Positions 33,523-42,875 are shown, numbered from the stretch's first letter. The stretch is 64,000 nt of DNA from CAUZIZ01 sp965218775 (GCA_965218775.1 CBDCLS010000005.1:62001-126000); one strand, 5' to 3'. A program made the numbers and translations. The notes: generated from the sequence alone by a model not told the origin.

Positions 33523-34308
33523 TCAGAGAAGGGTTACCTGGATATTCCGCCAACGGCACTTCGCCCCTTCGGGCCATCCCTTCCCCCCATGCACTTGAAC
33601 GGCGATCCGACCCTCGGCTCCCAGTTCCTGGGCAACCTTGTTCCGGTCGTAGCCTGGGTGCTGGAAGGTAGTGCCATCGAATTCAGAAACCTTCACCTCG
33701 TTGATCCAGGTAGTGATCTTGGGCGGATTGCCGACCACCCGAAGCCGGGCCGTATTCCAGTCGTCCCTCTTCCAGGCTTTGATCCAGCTCTCTCCAGTGA
33801 TCGTATAGTCCTTGGAGAACGTGGTGTCCAGTGACTGGCTACTGAAACCGATCAGCTCATTATTGGCATTGTAGAGCCCGTTGATGTCGAAGGGTCGGTT
33901 ATTGAAGCCTCCGGTTCCTTCTCCGTAAATGTGGCCGATGTTCCCCTTGTCGTGATAGTCGACCATCATCTGCAGACATTTTCCCTGGTCGTTACCACGA
34001 ACAAAGACACCGCTGCAGACTCCCCAGTCCGGCTTCATGTCGATGCTGAGTTCGAAATCGCCGAATTTCTGGTCGGTCAGGAGGATGCCCCCATTTCCGC
34101 TGCCAGGGGGGTCTTGTTCTCCCACGATCACTCCGTCCTCGACACTCCAGCGCCCCCCGGTCCCGTGACCGATGGGCTCAGGGTTGGTGTGCCAGCCTTT
34201 CAGGCTGCTTCCATCAAAGAGAGAAATGGCCCGATCTTCCTCTTTGGCTGCGCTGCAGCCGAGAGGGACGATGAGGCAGAGGGACAAGAAGAACACTTGG
34301 CTTCGCAT
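33523..34308 (-). CDS. DUF1080 (3-keto-disaccharide hydrolase-like) lipoprotein
   Basis: 261 residues with a lipoprotein signal (LCLIVPLGC). The concanavalin-like DUF1080 fold is recognised from ISLFDGSSLKGWHTNP, RWSVEDGVIVGEQDPP, GGILLTDQKFGDFELSIDMK, GVFVRGND, WNTARLRVVGN, TTWINEVKV and the terminal AKCRWRNIQV. Some members hydrolyse 3-keto-glycosides, working with Gfo/Idh/MocA 3-dehydrogenases, two of which occur in this window. It is convergent with the CehA/McbA gene. Confidence 0.9.
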   Translation of the reverse strand: MRSQVFFLSLCLIVPLGCSAAKEEDRAISLFDGSSLKGWHTNPEPIGHGTGGRWSVEDGVIVGEQDPPGSGNGGILLTDQKFGDFELSIDMKPDWGVCSGVFVRGNDQGKCLQMMVDYHDKGNIGHIYGEGTGGFNNRPFDINGLYNANNELIGFSSQSLDTTFSKDYTITGESWIKAWKRDDWNTARLRVVGNPPKITTWINEVKVSEFDGTTFQHPGYDRNKVAQELGAEGRIAVQVHGGKGWPEGAKCRWRNIQVTLL

Positions 34309-34444
34309 CAGATTGGTCCTCCCTTTGAGACGGGGTCCTGAAAGCGGCTAACGCAGGATCGCCAAATCAATCCAGCGCAGGGCACCCAAGGCTATTTCAA
34401 ATCTGGACGATCGTCAACGCAGCCAATCGGTTTGAGTGGTTGCA

Positions 34445-34605
34445 TCAAACCTTGCCCGTGCCCGTGCCCTTGCCTTTGCCCCTTTTCTTCCCTTGGAGCG
34501 AGGTCCCTCAGGAATGGCCGAGTCGGTCGGACAGCTTGAAGGATGAAGCCAGGGCAAAGGCACGGACGAGGGCAGAGGCAAGGGTCGGAGAGGAGGGTTT
34601 CACTC
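34445..34605. repeat. Inverted (CCTTGCCCGTGCCC)-type repeat
   Basis: CCTTGCCCGTGCCCGTGCCC near 34451 faces GGGCAAAGGCACGGACGAGG near 34556. A related arrangement is inside the 226-bp MITE at 41701. The rest of 34309-34637 shows no gene. In particular, no lasso precursor with a leader and Gly/Asp-type core was found. Confidence 0.55.
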
Positions 34606-34969
34606 CCTGGGGTAAGGGTTATAATGTGATCTCTGGAATGAAAGACCAGTCCGTGTCCATGAGCAGTCGATTGTTTAACTTCTGTCGTCGACCCTGGGCC
34701 GACCAGTGGCTATTTTTGCAAGCCTACACGGGTCTGGGGATGGCGCGCTTGGCGATCCAGGCCATCCCTTTCGCGAAGCTGGCCCCCTTCCTTGGGAAGC
34801 ATATGACCGAATCCATCGACGAGGTTCCAGTGGAGAAAATGGACGAGGCCCGACACGTGGCCTGGGCGATACGGCGTGCTAGCCTCTTCACACCCTGGAC
34901 GAGCGACTGCCTACCTCAAGCCATCCCGGCCAAGTATCTCCTGCGCTGGCGTGGCATTGACTCCACTCT

Positions 34970-34976
34970 CTACCTG
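34970..34976 (+). repeat. Target-site duplication (7 bp) left of IS1182-type element
   Basis: CTACCTG here is repeated at 36740-36746 directly outside the right terminal repeat. Confidence 0.85.
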
Positions 34977-36739
34977 AGGGTGTCGTAAAAGACCCGTTTC
35001 AAATCAGTACTAAGAATCCTCCCAGGCTAGCAAAGAAGAGTCGGAGTAGGCTGCGAAAATAGGGGGGATGGAGCAAGCAATTAAACGACCGGTGGTCAAG
35101 ATCGATTCGAGCGGCCAATGGGGGCTCTTTCGAGGGATGAATGAGAAGGAAGGCCAGGGGAAGCGCCGGAAAAGGAAGCGGCCCGGGGCGAAACAATTCG
35201 AAGATCCCTCCCCGCGGGGGATCTTGATCGGCGATGAGAGTCTTGCAGAGTTTCTGGTGAAGATGTCGCAGACGTGGGTCTTTGTGGCTCGGGAGGTGAT
35301 CCGGAGTTTGTCGTGGGAGGCCTTTGAAGCGAAGTACCGAGGGGGAGGGAGACGGCCGTACCATCCGGCAGCGCTGGTGGGATTGATTCTGTTCGGGATT
35401 CTGGAGGGCAAGGGATCGCTGCGTCAGCTGGAAACCCTGGCCCGGGTGGATACCCGTTGCTGGTGGTTCACGGGGGGGATCACGCCGGATCACTCGGTCA
35501 TCGGCCGCTTTATCAATGAACACGGGGAGAGGCTGAGGGAAGAGTTCTTTGTGGAGCTGACCCAGGAAGTGTTGAAAAGGACTGGGAAGGACAAGGACAA
35601 GGGGAAGAAGGAGGGCGTGAGTTTGGCGGCCGACGGCACGGTGGTACAGGCGGCGGCCTCGCGTTACCGACGGGTGAAGAAGGAGGCGGCCGAAGCGGCC
35701 GCGGCGGAAAAGCGTCGTCGGGCAGAAGCGGATCCGAAGAACGAGCAATTGGCGCGTCAGGCCAAGCAAGCGGAGGAAGTGGCGCAAGCGGTACGCGAGC
35801 GGGTGGCGGCGCGGCAGGCGCAACGCAAGAGCACGGAGCATACGGCCGTGAGTCCGAGTGAACCGGAGGCGGTGATCCAGCCCCTGAAGAACAAAGCGAA
35901 GGCCGCCAGCTACAAGGGGGTGGTCTTGGCCAACCAGGATCGCATTATAGTGGCCCAGGCGGTGGATCCCTCCTCGGAGACGGGGGTGCTGCAAGCGCTG
36001 TTGCAGCAAGGCAAGCGGGTGGGTGGAGCGATCCAACAACTGTTGATGGATGCGGGGTTTTTCTCGGGGCAAGCGCTGGAGACGGCCCTAGAAGAAGGGG
36101 TGGAGGATGTGCTTTGTCCTGAGGGATCGAGCCCCCGAGTGGGTTGGGAGAAGAAGTCGACGAAGTGCTTGGCTAAAGCGGCCTTTCGCTACGAGGAGTG
36201 GGAAGATCGTTATCACTGTCCGGCGGGACAGAAACTGCACCCGGTCCAAAAGGGCAGCGATGGGGGCAAGCGGTATGTGCGCTACGGAGGAGCCCCCTGT
36301 GAGAGTTGCGGGTTGAGGAGCCAGTGCACCAGCAGTCGGAAAGGTCGAACGGTCAAACGCTATGAGGATGAGGAGATCAAGGATGCGGAGCGGGAAGTGA
36401 TGCGCCAGCCCCGGGCTCAAGAGGCCTATCGTCAGCGCAAACAGATGGTGGAGCCCGTCTTCAGCGAACTGAAAGGGATCCAAGGATTACATCGGTTCAA
36501 GCGGAGAGGGTTGAAGAATGTCGGTCTGGAGTTTGCCCTTCATGCCAGCGCCCACAACCTCCGACGGCTGATTGCCCTGACCCCGTCCGTCCTATTTAGC
36601 GCTTTTTGGAGGCTCCTACATGCGCCGATCGGCCTTTTCCAGCGTCTGCAGCGCCTCTCCTTGTGTTTTTCGGCATAGCCGCACGACAAAGTGTCGCCCC
36701 ACTTACTCCCGGTCGCCACGTGAACTTTTACGACACCCT
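34977..36739 (+). mobile_element. IS1182-family insertion sequence
   Basis: 1763 bp with 15-bp perfect terminal repeats (AGGGTGTCGTAAAAG at the left, its complement at the right) and a 7-bp target duplication. It carries one intact transposase gene. Intact ends and identical target copies indicate a recent insertion. Confidence 0.92.
35068..36678 (+). CDS. IS1182-family transposase
   Basis: 536 residues. The IS1182/DDE pattern is visible. The N-terminal region includes RRPYHPAALVGLILFGILEG, then RCWWFTGGITPDHSVIGRF, the first catalytic aspartate in SLAADGTVVQAAASRY, the second in QQLLMDAGFFSG, a cysteine-rich insert (CESCGLRSQC, typical of the family) and the glutamate in VEPVFSELKGIQGLHRFKRR. 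A long antisense open frame over the first half is a shadow caused by GC bias. The gene is complete and so possibly active. Confidence 0.95.
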   Translation: MEQAIKRPVVKIDSSGQWGLFRGMNEKEGQGKRRKRKRPGAKQFEDPSPRGILIGDESLAEFLVKMSQTWVFVAREVIRSLSWEAFEAKYRGGGRRPYHPAALVGLILFGILEGKGSLRQLETLARVDTRCWWFTGGITPDHSVIGRFINEHGERLREEFFVELTQEVLKRTGKDKDKGKKEGVSLAADGTVVQAAASRYRRVKKEAAEAAAAEKRRRAEADPKNEQLARQAKQAEEVAQAVRERVAARQAQRKSTEHTAVSPSEPEAVIQPLKNKAKAASYKGVVLANQDRIIVAQAVDPSSETGVLQALLQQGKRVGGAIQQLLMDAGFFSGQALETALEEGVEDVLCPEGSSPRVGWEKKSTKCLAKAAFRYEEWEDRYHCPAGQKLHPVQKGSDGGKRYVRYGGAPCESCGLRSQCTSSRKGRTVKRYEDEEIKDAEREVMRQPRAQEAYRQRKQMVEPVFSELKGIQGLHRFKRRGLKNVGLEFALHASAHNLRRLIALTPSVLFSAFWRLLHAPIGLFQRLQRLSLCFSA

Positions 36740-36890
36740 CTACCTGGGCGCGGCTCTGGACGACGCCAGGTCCCTCAAGGCACATGCCTGGCTGCGCTAC
36801 GGGTCCGGTTATGTGACCGGAGGTGCCGGCCATAAGGAGTTCGGAGTTCTTGCCAGCTTCGCAGAGAAATAGGCTGCGACAACTGGGACT

Positions 36891-37670
36891 ATGTCCAGGG
36901 TAGCTGAGAGAACACTTCAAGTCGGCCAGGCCGAAAATATCGACCAGGTCTTGGCTTGCCTGGGTGAGATCATCGAGTGGTCGGCCTCCGGGCAATCCCG
37001 GCTGGGTTACTTTCCGGCCCTATACCGCAAGGTCACACTCCAGGTGCAGCAGGGGATCACGGAGGGCGTCTTCGATGATGGAGATCGAATGGAACGCCTC
37101 GACGTCATCTTTGCCAACCGCTATTTGAAAGCCTTCGAACAATATCTTAGCGGGGCAAACCCGACTGCAGCCTGGGATTTTGCCTTCAAAGTCTCTGGCC
37201 AGTGGTGGCCGATTGTGCTTCAGCACCTTCTGCTGGGCATGAATGCACACATCAACCTGGATCTCGGAGTTGCTGCGGCAAGGACCGTAGAGGCCGATTC
37301 TCTACCGGGGCTCCAGGGCGACTTCAACAAGATCAATCAAGTGCTCACTTCCCTGGTAGGCGGCGTTCAGAGGGAACTGGAAGAAATCTGGAGGCCCTAT
37401 CGCCTCCTGGACCGAGCCCTGGGACGGGTCGACTCCGCGATCATAAACTTCAGTATGGAGAAGGCCCGAGACCAGGCCTGGTCTGTTGCCCTGAGAATGG
37501 GGCCCCTGAATCAAGCGGATCAGGAGCGCGAGATCGAGCGTCTAGATGCCAAGGTGGTTCAGCTGGCACGCCTGGTACGGCATCCGAGCGTCATCGGCAC
37601 TGCTGCAACCCGCTTCATTCGGTTGGGTGAAAGGGAAACGGTTCCCAACACCATCGAGATTCTGAAGTGA
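36891..37670 (+). CDS. DUF5995 protein
   Basis: 259 residues. The family pattern is SGQSRLGYFPALYRKVTLQV, FDDGDRMERLDVIFANRYL, WWPIVLQHLLLGMNAHINLD (a conserved HINLDLG block) and DFNKINQVL. The function is not established. The protein has no signal peptide. It lies 18 bases after the broken B2 gene on the same strand and may have been cotranscribed with it. After the IS insertion its expression may depend on a new promoter. Confidence 0.8.
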   Translation: MSRVAERTLQVGQAENIDQVLACLGEIIEWSASGQSRLGYFPALYRKVTLQVQQGITEGVFDDGDRMERLDVIFANRYLKAFEQYLSGANPTAAWDFAFKVSGQWWPIVLQHLLLGMNAHINLDLGVAAARTVEADSLPGLQGDFNKINQVLTSLVGGVQRELEEIWRPYRLLDRALGRVDSAIINFSMEKARDQAWSVALRMGPLNQADQEREIERLDAKVVQLARLVRHPSVIGTAATRFIRLGERETVPNTIEILK

Positions 37671-37678
37671 GAGCCGCG

Positions 37679-38167
37679 TTATTTACGAGGCGGTCTTCCG
37701 GTCAGCTTGAGATAGGCCTGCACCGCTAGTTCGTCACAGCGCTCGTTCATGGCATGACCGGAATGCCCCCGCACCCTTTCGAAGGACGCATCGTGCTGTT
37801 CCGTCAGCCGGTCCAACTCCTGCCATAACTCGACGTTCTTTACCGGCCGCAGTCCGTCGGATGTCTTCCGCCGCCAACCCCGCTGCTTCCAGCCATGAAT
37901 CCAGCTGGTGATTCCTTGTTGGACGTAAGAGCTGTCGGTGACGATGTGGACCCGGGTCCGCCGCTTCAGAGAAGCGAGCCCCTGGATCACGGCCTGAAGC
38001 TCCATTTGGTTATTGGTGGTTTGCTCCTGGGCTCCGCTGTGTTCCTTCTGGGTTCCCGTGGGAACGTGGTCCAGGATGAAAGCCCACCCACCAGGGCCGG
38101 GATTTCCGCTGCAAGCCCCGTCAGTGTAGAGAATGACCTCGGCGTCATTGAGCTGATCGGCAGCCAT
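37679..38167 (-). CDS. rnhA: Ribonuclease HI
   Basis: 162 residues, usual length. It cleaves the RNA of RNA-DNA hybrids. Catalytic acids are seen in ILYTDGACSGNPGPGGW (D), NNQMELQAVIQGL (E), IVTDSSYVQQGI (D) and MNERCDELAVQA (D), with the histidine in VRGHSGH. The basic handle helix, IHGWKQRGWRRKTSDG, is present. The start is ATG 38167 with AAGGA upstream. It is convergent with DUF5995, leaving only 8 bases between the two stops. Confidence 0.96.
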   Translation of the reverse strand: MAADQLNDAEVILYTDGACSGNPGPGGWAFILDHVPTGTQKEHSGAQEQTTNNQMELQAVIQGLASLKRRTRVHIVTDSSYVQQGITSWIHGWKQRGWRRKTSDGLRPVKNVELWQELDRLTEQHDASFERVRGHSGHAMNERCDELAVQAYLKLTGRPPRK

Positions 38168-38395
38168 CTATTTCTTCGTCCTTTCCATTGAGCGTTCAGG
38201 AGGATTCCGTCAACCTTCCGACAGGAGGTATCCGTCTCTCACGTACCGACGTCGTTCATGATATCAAACTGTTTTGAGGCAGGTAGAGGGGTAAACATGA
38301 AGATTGTCTGATCGGCTCCAAACTGCAGGAAACGCGGCCGGAGTTACTTGAGGGATGATTGAATTCCTCAGCCAACCCACTCAGAATAGAAAATC

Positions 38396-39838
38396 ATGAA
38401 GCACACCGAACTGGGCTACATGACTGCCTACCAGCTGCGGCGTCACATCGCAGAGAAGGAGGTCTCCCCGGTGCTGGTGATTGAGGCAACTCTCAGTCGG
38501 ATCGATCGATACAACGACGCCCTCGGCGCCTTCATCACGGTTTGCTCAGATCTAGCGATGGAGCAGGCTCGGGAGGCAGAGCAGGCGGTGATGCGGGGTG
38601 AAGAGTTGGGTCCGCTGCATGGCATTCCCGTGCCTATCAAGGATCTCGAAAGTGTCAGGGGGATCCGGTTTACTCACGGGTCCATCCCGGGCGAAGAAGT
38701 TGGGACGACCGACGCGCTCTGTGTAGAGCGCGTGCGCGCTGCTGGAGGCATCATCATCGGCAAAACCAACACACCTGAGTATGGTTATGCCGGGACGACA
38801 GAGAATCGAGTTTACGGATCGTGCCGAAATCCGTGGAACACAGGGCGCACCTCAGGTGGCTCCAGTGGAGGTTCCGCTGCTGCCGTGGCTGCAGGTCTGA
38901 CCGCCATGGCGCAGGGAAGTGACGGGGGTGGAAGCGTGCGCATCCCCAGTTCCTTCACGGGTATCTACGGAATCAAGGCTACCCAGGGCCGTATTCCCCG
39001 AAGACACGTCGATGCCCAATCCTGGAGCCCGATCAATAATTCTTCGGTAGGCCCGATGACCCGGACCGTGCGTGATGCCGCAATTCTAATGCGTTGTCTG
39101 GCGGGTCCTTCCTCCGATGCCGAGTACGGGACCCTGGATGAGAGGCCTCCGGACTTCGAGGCGGCGATCGGCCGCGGTGTGCGAGGGCTGAAGATAGCTC
39201 TCAGTGTCGACTTGGGAGGAGCCGTAGTAGATCGCCAGGTGGTCGAGAAGGTCCAGAGTGCTGCACGGTTTTTTGAAGAGCAGGGCGCGGCTGTGGAGGA
39301 GGCCGACTTCAAAGCCGACGATCCGGAAGATCAGTTCCGTACCTTCTTCGATTTCTTCTGCGCTCGCGGTTACGTCTCCTACGGCGGCCTGGTTGAAGAA
39401 GCTGAAAGCCGGGATCAGCTTACGGACTACTTTTGCCATTGCCTCGAGCACGGCCGCTCATTATCTGCTGCTGATTTCATATCAGCTCTGAACAAGATCG
39501 GTCGCTATCGAGCCTATGTCTCTGCCTTTTTCGATCGGTATGACCTGCTCCTGGCGCCGACAACAGCGGTCTCGGCTTTTCCGATCGGTGAGCCTCCGTT
39601 GGAGATCGGAGGGCGCCTCTGCTCTCATCCCGACTGGGACTTCTTCCCCTTTACCCCTCTTTTCAACCTGACGGGCAACCCGGCTGCGAGTGTTCCCTGC
39701 GGCTTCAGCGAGGACGGCTTGCCGATCGGTCTACAGATCGTGGGTCGACTGAGGGACGAAGAGACGATCATAGCGGCTTCGGCCGTCTTCGAAGAGGGAA
39801 GACCCTGGGCAGAGAAGCAGCCGGGACGGTTTCCTTGA
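38396..39838 (+). CDS. Amidase signature family enzyme (GatA-like)
   Basis: 480 residues. The Ser-cisSer-Lys triad is visible: the lysine in GIPVPIKDLES and the signature GRTSGGSSGGSAAAVAAGLT with both serines, followed by GSDGGGSVRIPSSFTGIYGI. The C-terminal PAASVPCGFSEDGLPIGLQIVG is typical. It hydrolyses a carboxamide to acid and ammonia in the cytoplasm. With no gatB or gatC beside it, it is more likely a catabolic amidase than the tRNA amidotransferase subunit. The gene precedes an ABC exporter by 65 bases. Confidence 0.92.
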   Translation: MKHTELGYMTAYQLRRHIAEKEVSPVLVIEATLSRIDRYNDALGAFITVCSDLAMEQAREAEQAVMRGEELGPLHGIPVPIKDLESVRGIRFTHGSIPGEEVGTTDALCVERVRAAGGIIIGKTNTPEYGYAGTTENRVYGSCRNPWNTGRTSGGSSGGSAAAVAAGLTAMAQGSDGGGSVRIPSSFTGIYGIKATQGRIPRRHVDAQSWSPINNSSVGPMTRTVRDAAILMRCLAGPSSDAEYGTLDERPPDFEAAIGRGVRGLKIALSVDLGGAVVDRQVVEKVQSAARFFEEQGAAVEEADFKADDPEDQFRTFFDFFCARGYVSYGGLVEEAESRDQLTDYFCHCLEHGRSLSAADFISALNKIGRYRAYVSAFFDRYDLLLAPTTAVSAFPIGEPPLEIGGRLCSHPDWDFFPFTPLFNLTGNPAASVPCGFSEDGLPIGLQIVGRLRDEETIIAASAVFEEGRPWAEKQPGRFP

Positions 39839-39903
39839 TGATGGCGATAGCACTCTGAGGGGTCCAATTCAGCGTTGGTGACCGTCTCCTGGTGAGCTGA
39901 GCA

Positions 39904-41664
39904 ATGGAACATCTAGGCAAGAAGAAGGCAAAGCCGTCCTGGCAGACGGCCAAGTACGCCTTCCACCATATCATCTGGCCTCGTCGCCGGCTCCTTTTTC
40001 TAGGTCTATTCCTGATCGTCATCAATCGAGCAGCGGGCCTGGTCTTGCCAGGTGCCAGCAAGATCCTGTTGGACAACGTTATCCCCGAGAACGACGAACA
40101 GCTGCTGTACCTGCTCTTGTCGGGTGTGACCCTGGCCATCCTGGTTCAGTCTTCCACGGCATTCTTCCTGACTCGGTTGCTGAGCGTGGAGGCCCAGCAT
40201 CTGATTTCTCTCCTCCGAGCAGAGGTACAACGCCATATCCTCTACCTCCCCGTTCGGTTCTTCGACAACACCAAGTCAGGCGAGCTGGTTTCCCGCATCA
40301 TGATCGACGTCGAGGGGGTCCGAAACCTGGTGGGCACAGGTTTTGTGCAAATGTTCGGGGGCGTCCTGACGGCCATCGCATCACTGGTACTCTTGTTGAA
40401 GATCAACGCCATGATGACGCTTTACACCCTGCTGCCTCTCAGCCTTTTTGGCTTGGTCTCACTGAAGGCGTTTGGTTACATTCGTCCGATTTTTCGGGAG
40501 CGGGGGAAGATCAACGCGGAAGTCACCGGGCGCCTCACGGAGTCACTGGGCGGTATTCGGGTCATCAAAGGGTTCAACGCCGAAAAGCAGGAGGTCCGGG
40601 TCTTCGAGAGGGGAGTCGATCGGATTTTCAACAACGTCAAGAAGTCCCTGACCGCTACCAGCCTGGTTACCAGCTCCTCCACCTTGCTGCTGGGTCTAGC
40701 CAGTGTCGGCATCATGGGGCTTGGGGCGTCGATGATCATGAGCGGCGACTTGAGCGTGGGCGACCTGTTTGCCTTCACCCTCTATCTGGGTTTCCTGATC
40801 GCTCCTATCGTCCAGATGGGCAACATCGGGAGTCAGATCACGGAAGCCTTTGCCGGCCTCGATCGCACCGACGAGATTCTGAGTCTGAAGCCCGAGCATG
40901 CTGAGCCGACGAGGACTATTACGCTGGGCGAGGTGTCAGGAGATATACGCTTCGAGGATGTCGATTTCTCCTATGAAGAGGGAAATCGGGTCCTGACGGG
41001 CATCAGCTTCGAAGCCCCAGCCGGTAGCGTCACCGCCCTGGTAGGGAGTTCCGGATCCGGGAAGACCACGATTGCCGGCTTGGCGGCTTCCTTCCTGAAA
41101 CCCAACAGCGGGACGATCCTGATTGACGGACAAGACCTTTCCCACGTCACACTTGACTCTTATCGATCCAGGCTAGGCGTCGTCCTTCAGGACGATTTTC
41201 TCTACGAGGGGACGATCCGGGAAAACATCCTGTTTGCCAGGTCGGAAGCAAGCACGGCGGAGTTGAGTGAATCGGTGGCCGCTGCCCATGTCAGCGAGTT
41301 CACCGATCGCTTCGACGAAGGCCTGGACACCCTCATTGGCGAACGCGGTGTGAAGCTTTCGGGCGGACAGAAGCAGCGGGTGACCATCGCTCGCGCCCTG
41401 TTAGCCGATCCACGGATCCTGATTCTGGATGAGGCCACCTCGAACCTGGACACCGAAAGCGAGCTCTATATCCAACAGAGTCTGGATCAGCTCCTGAAAG
41501 GCCGAACCACTTTCGTCATCGCCCACAGGCTCAGCACGATTCGGCGCGCGGACCAGATCCTGGTGGTGGAGGACGGTGAAATCGTCGAACGAGGGCGCCA
41601 TGACGAGCTGATCGAAGCGAAGGGTCGATACTACCAACTCTATACCTACCAGGCCCGCATCTAA
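39904..41664 (+). CDS. ABC exporter, fused membrane and ATPase domains (MsbA-like)
   Basis: 586 residues. Six membrane helices occupy residues ~25-320, then the nucleotide-binding domain: Walker A GSSGSGKTT (~379), Q-loop near LGVVLQDDFLYEGTI, signature KLSGGQKQR (~484), Walker B RILILDEATS (~503) and the H-loop in VIAHRLSTIRRAD. It works as a dimer and exports lipids, peptides or drugs. The cargo cannot be read. Its stop codon TAA (41662-41664) lies inside the terminus of a dispersed element (CTAAGCCGAAACTTCA from 41661), so the native C-terminus may have been trimmed or replaced there. Confidence 0.94.
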   Translation: MEHLGKKKAKPSWQTAKYAFHHIIWPRRRLLFLGLFLIVINRAAGLVLPGASKILLDNVIPENDEQLLYLLLSGVTLAILVQSSTAFFLTRLLSVEAQHLISLLRAEVQRHILYLPVRFFDNTKSGELVSRIMIDVEGVRNLVGTGFVQMFGGVLTAIASLVLLLKINAMMTLYTLLPLSLFGLVSLKAFGYIRPIFRERGKINAEVTGRLTESLGGIRVIKGFNAEKQEVRVFERGVDRIFNNVKKSLTATSLVTSSSTLLLGLASVGIMGLGASMIMSGDLSVGDLFAFTLYLGFLIAPIVQMGNIGSQITEAFAGLDRTDEILSLKPEHAEPTRTITLGEVSGDIRFEDVDFSYEEGNRVLTGISFEAPAGSVTALVGSSGSGKTTIAGLAASFLKPNSGTILIDGQDLSHVTLDSYRSRLGVVLQDDFLYEGTIRENILFARSEASTAELSESVAAAHVSEFTDRFDEGLDTLIGERGVKLSGGQKQRVTIARALLADPRILILDEATSNLDTESELYIQQSLDQLLKGRTTFVIAHRLSTIRRADQILVVEDGEIVERGRHDELIEAKGRYYQLYTYQARI

Positions 41665-42023
41665 GCCGAAACTTCATTTGCAGAAGTAGCTTTGGCCTCC
41701 GTATCTGTTTAGCGTCTTTTTCCTACCCTTGCCCGTGCCCTTGCCTTCGCCCGTGCCCGTGTTCGTTCGCGTCTTTTTGTCCTGAAACCCTCGTAGTCGC
41801 TGACAGCAAGATCAAAGAACGCACTGTCGACTCAATCGGCCTGGCTTGGCCAACGACCTTGATGCAACCAAGGAGAGCCGAAGTCAGGGCAAAGGCAAGG
41901 GTGGGAAGAAGGAGGTAAACAGATGCTGGCCTCCAGGCCGAAGTCTTATTCTTCTGAGCCTTTGGCTCGGACGGCGGCGTGGAGGCCACCGCTACGCCGG
42001 ACCCAAAGTTTCTTTCTCGCGGG
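41661..42023. repeat. Palindromic dispersed element split by a MITE
   Basis: Without the 226-bp insert plus one target copy it would be about 130 bp and match 52146-52277 in inverse orientation, over CTAAGC(T/C)GAAACT, cagaagtagctttggcctcc, aggccgaagtcttattcttc and gctacgccggaccc. Confidence 0.85.
41701..41926. mobile_element. 226-bp MITE with ~40-bp imperfect terminal inverted repeats
   Basis: The left end GTATCTGTTTAGCGTC faces the right end whose complement is GCATCTGTTTACCTCC. The pairing continues imperfectly through ACCCTTGCC for about 40 bp. TGGCCTCC is duplicated at 41693-41700 and 41927-41934, an 8-bp target duplication. There is no coding capacity. It sits inside another repeat element. 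Confidence 0.85.
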
Positions 42024-42110
42024 ACAGAAGTTTCTTAATGGGGACAGCACCGCAGCACACACCTTGACTCCGCGCAGGGGAACTGCGAGGCTTTTTGATT
42101 AGGAAGCAGA

Positions 42111-42875
42111 ATGAACCGACTCAAGGATAAAGTTGCCATTGTCACCGGTGCTGGTAGGGGCATTGGACGTGCCATCGCCATCGCTTTTTCCCAAGAAGGT
42201 GCTCGCGTGGTCGTTGCTGCTCGCAGCAGAGACGAGATAAAGGCGGTGGCAGAGGGTCTGGAAAGGCGGGCCCTGTCGATACCCACCGACGTCAGTGACC
42301 CGGCTCAGATCCAAGAGCTGGTGGATCGGACCATTGCCGAGTTCGGCAGAGTAGACATCCTGGTGAACAATGCGGGGATTGCCTTCCAACGTCCGGTCCT
42401 GGAGACAACTCTGGAGGAGTGGGAGCATCTGATGAACATCAACCTCCGGGCGGTGTTTCTTTCCTGTCAGGCCGTCCTGCCCCAGATGAAGCAACAGAAG
42501 GGTGGAAAGATCGTCAACATCTCCGCCGGTTCTGGCTCCGTCGCCTCCCTCAACTTCTCTGCCTACAGCGTTTCCAAGGCGGGTCTGATCATGTTCACCG
42601 AGTGTCTGGCTCTGGAGATGAAGCCTTTCAATATCGATGTCAACGCGATCGCCGTGGGCCGGACTCATACCCAGATGGCTGATGAGTTGGCAGCGGCGCG
42701 CGGTGGGGGAGACTATCGGCCTGAGCTCTTGATGCGACCCGAGGACATCGCCCCCATCGCCGTGTTCCTGGCTAGCGACGAGTCCCGCAGCATAACCGGG
42801 GCCAACGTCTTAGCCCGTAAGCATGTTCGGCCTGGTTACTATGGAGAAGGCAACCTGCCACCTCATGCCTACTGA
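42111..42875 (+). CDS. Short-chain dehydrogenase/reductase
   Basis: 254 residues. Rossmann motif VTGAGRGIGRAIAIAFSQEG, NNAG in ILVNNAGIAF, catalytic Ser in NISAGSGSVASLNFS, and Tyr/Lys in YSVSKAG. It is an NAD(P)-linked oxidoreductase of unknown substrate. The C-terminus departs from the usual TG-x(3)-VDGG form: after SITGANVLARKHVRPGYYGE the chain ends LPPHAY, so the substrate loop region may be altered. The gene follows the split repeat element and has no operon partner. Confidence 0.9.
   Translation: MNRLKDKVAIVTGAGRGIGRAIAIAFSQEGARVVVAARSRDEIKAVAEGLERRALSIPTDVSDPAQIQELVDRTIAEFGRVDILVNNAGIAFQRPVLETTLEEWEHLMNINLRAVFLSCQAVLPQMKQQKGGKIVNISAGSGSVASLNFSAYSVSKAGLIMFTECLALEMKPFNIDVNAIAVGRTHTQMADELAAARGGGDYRPELLMRPEDIAPIAVFLASDESRSITGANVLARKHVRPGYYGEGNLPPHAY

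Larger units (their letters stand above)
34638..36872 (+). pseudogene. Lasso-peptide-type B2 transglutaminase-like protease, split by IS1182-type element
   Basis: Removing the insertion (34977-36746, one target copy kept) restores a 154-residue frame that reads ...LLRWRGIDSTLYLGAALDDA. The restored protein has the B2/Transglut_core3 features: a hydrophobic N-terminal segment (LGMARLAIQAIPFAKLAPFL), the nucleophile cysteine in WTSDCLPQAI, and histidine in LKAHAWLRYGSG. In lasso clusters this enzyme removes the leader peptide. The start is ATG 34638. No precursor, B1/RRE or lasso cyclase gene lies in the window, so this is an orphan or a different maturation protease. As it stands it ends in the IS (RVS-stop) and is inactive. 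Confidence 0.8.

Noticed and set aside
34999..36072. 357-codon antisense open frame
   Set aside because: Overlaps the IS1182 transposase on the other strand; low-complexity Leu/Arg/Pro composition from GC bias; no ribosome site or family.
38396..39838. GatA subunit of Glu-tRNA amidotransferase
   Set aside because: No gatB or gatC neighbour, and GlnRS is encoded in this window; called as a general amidase.
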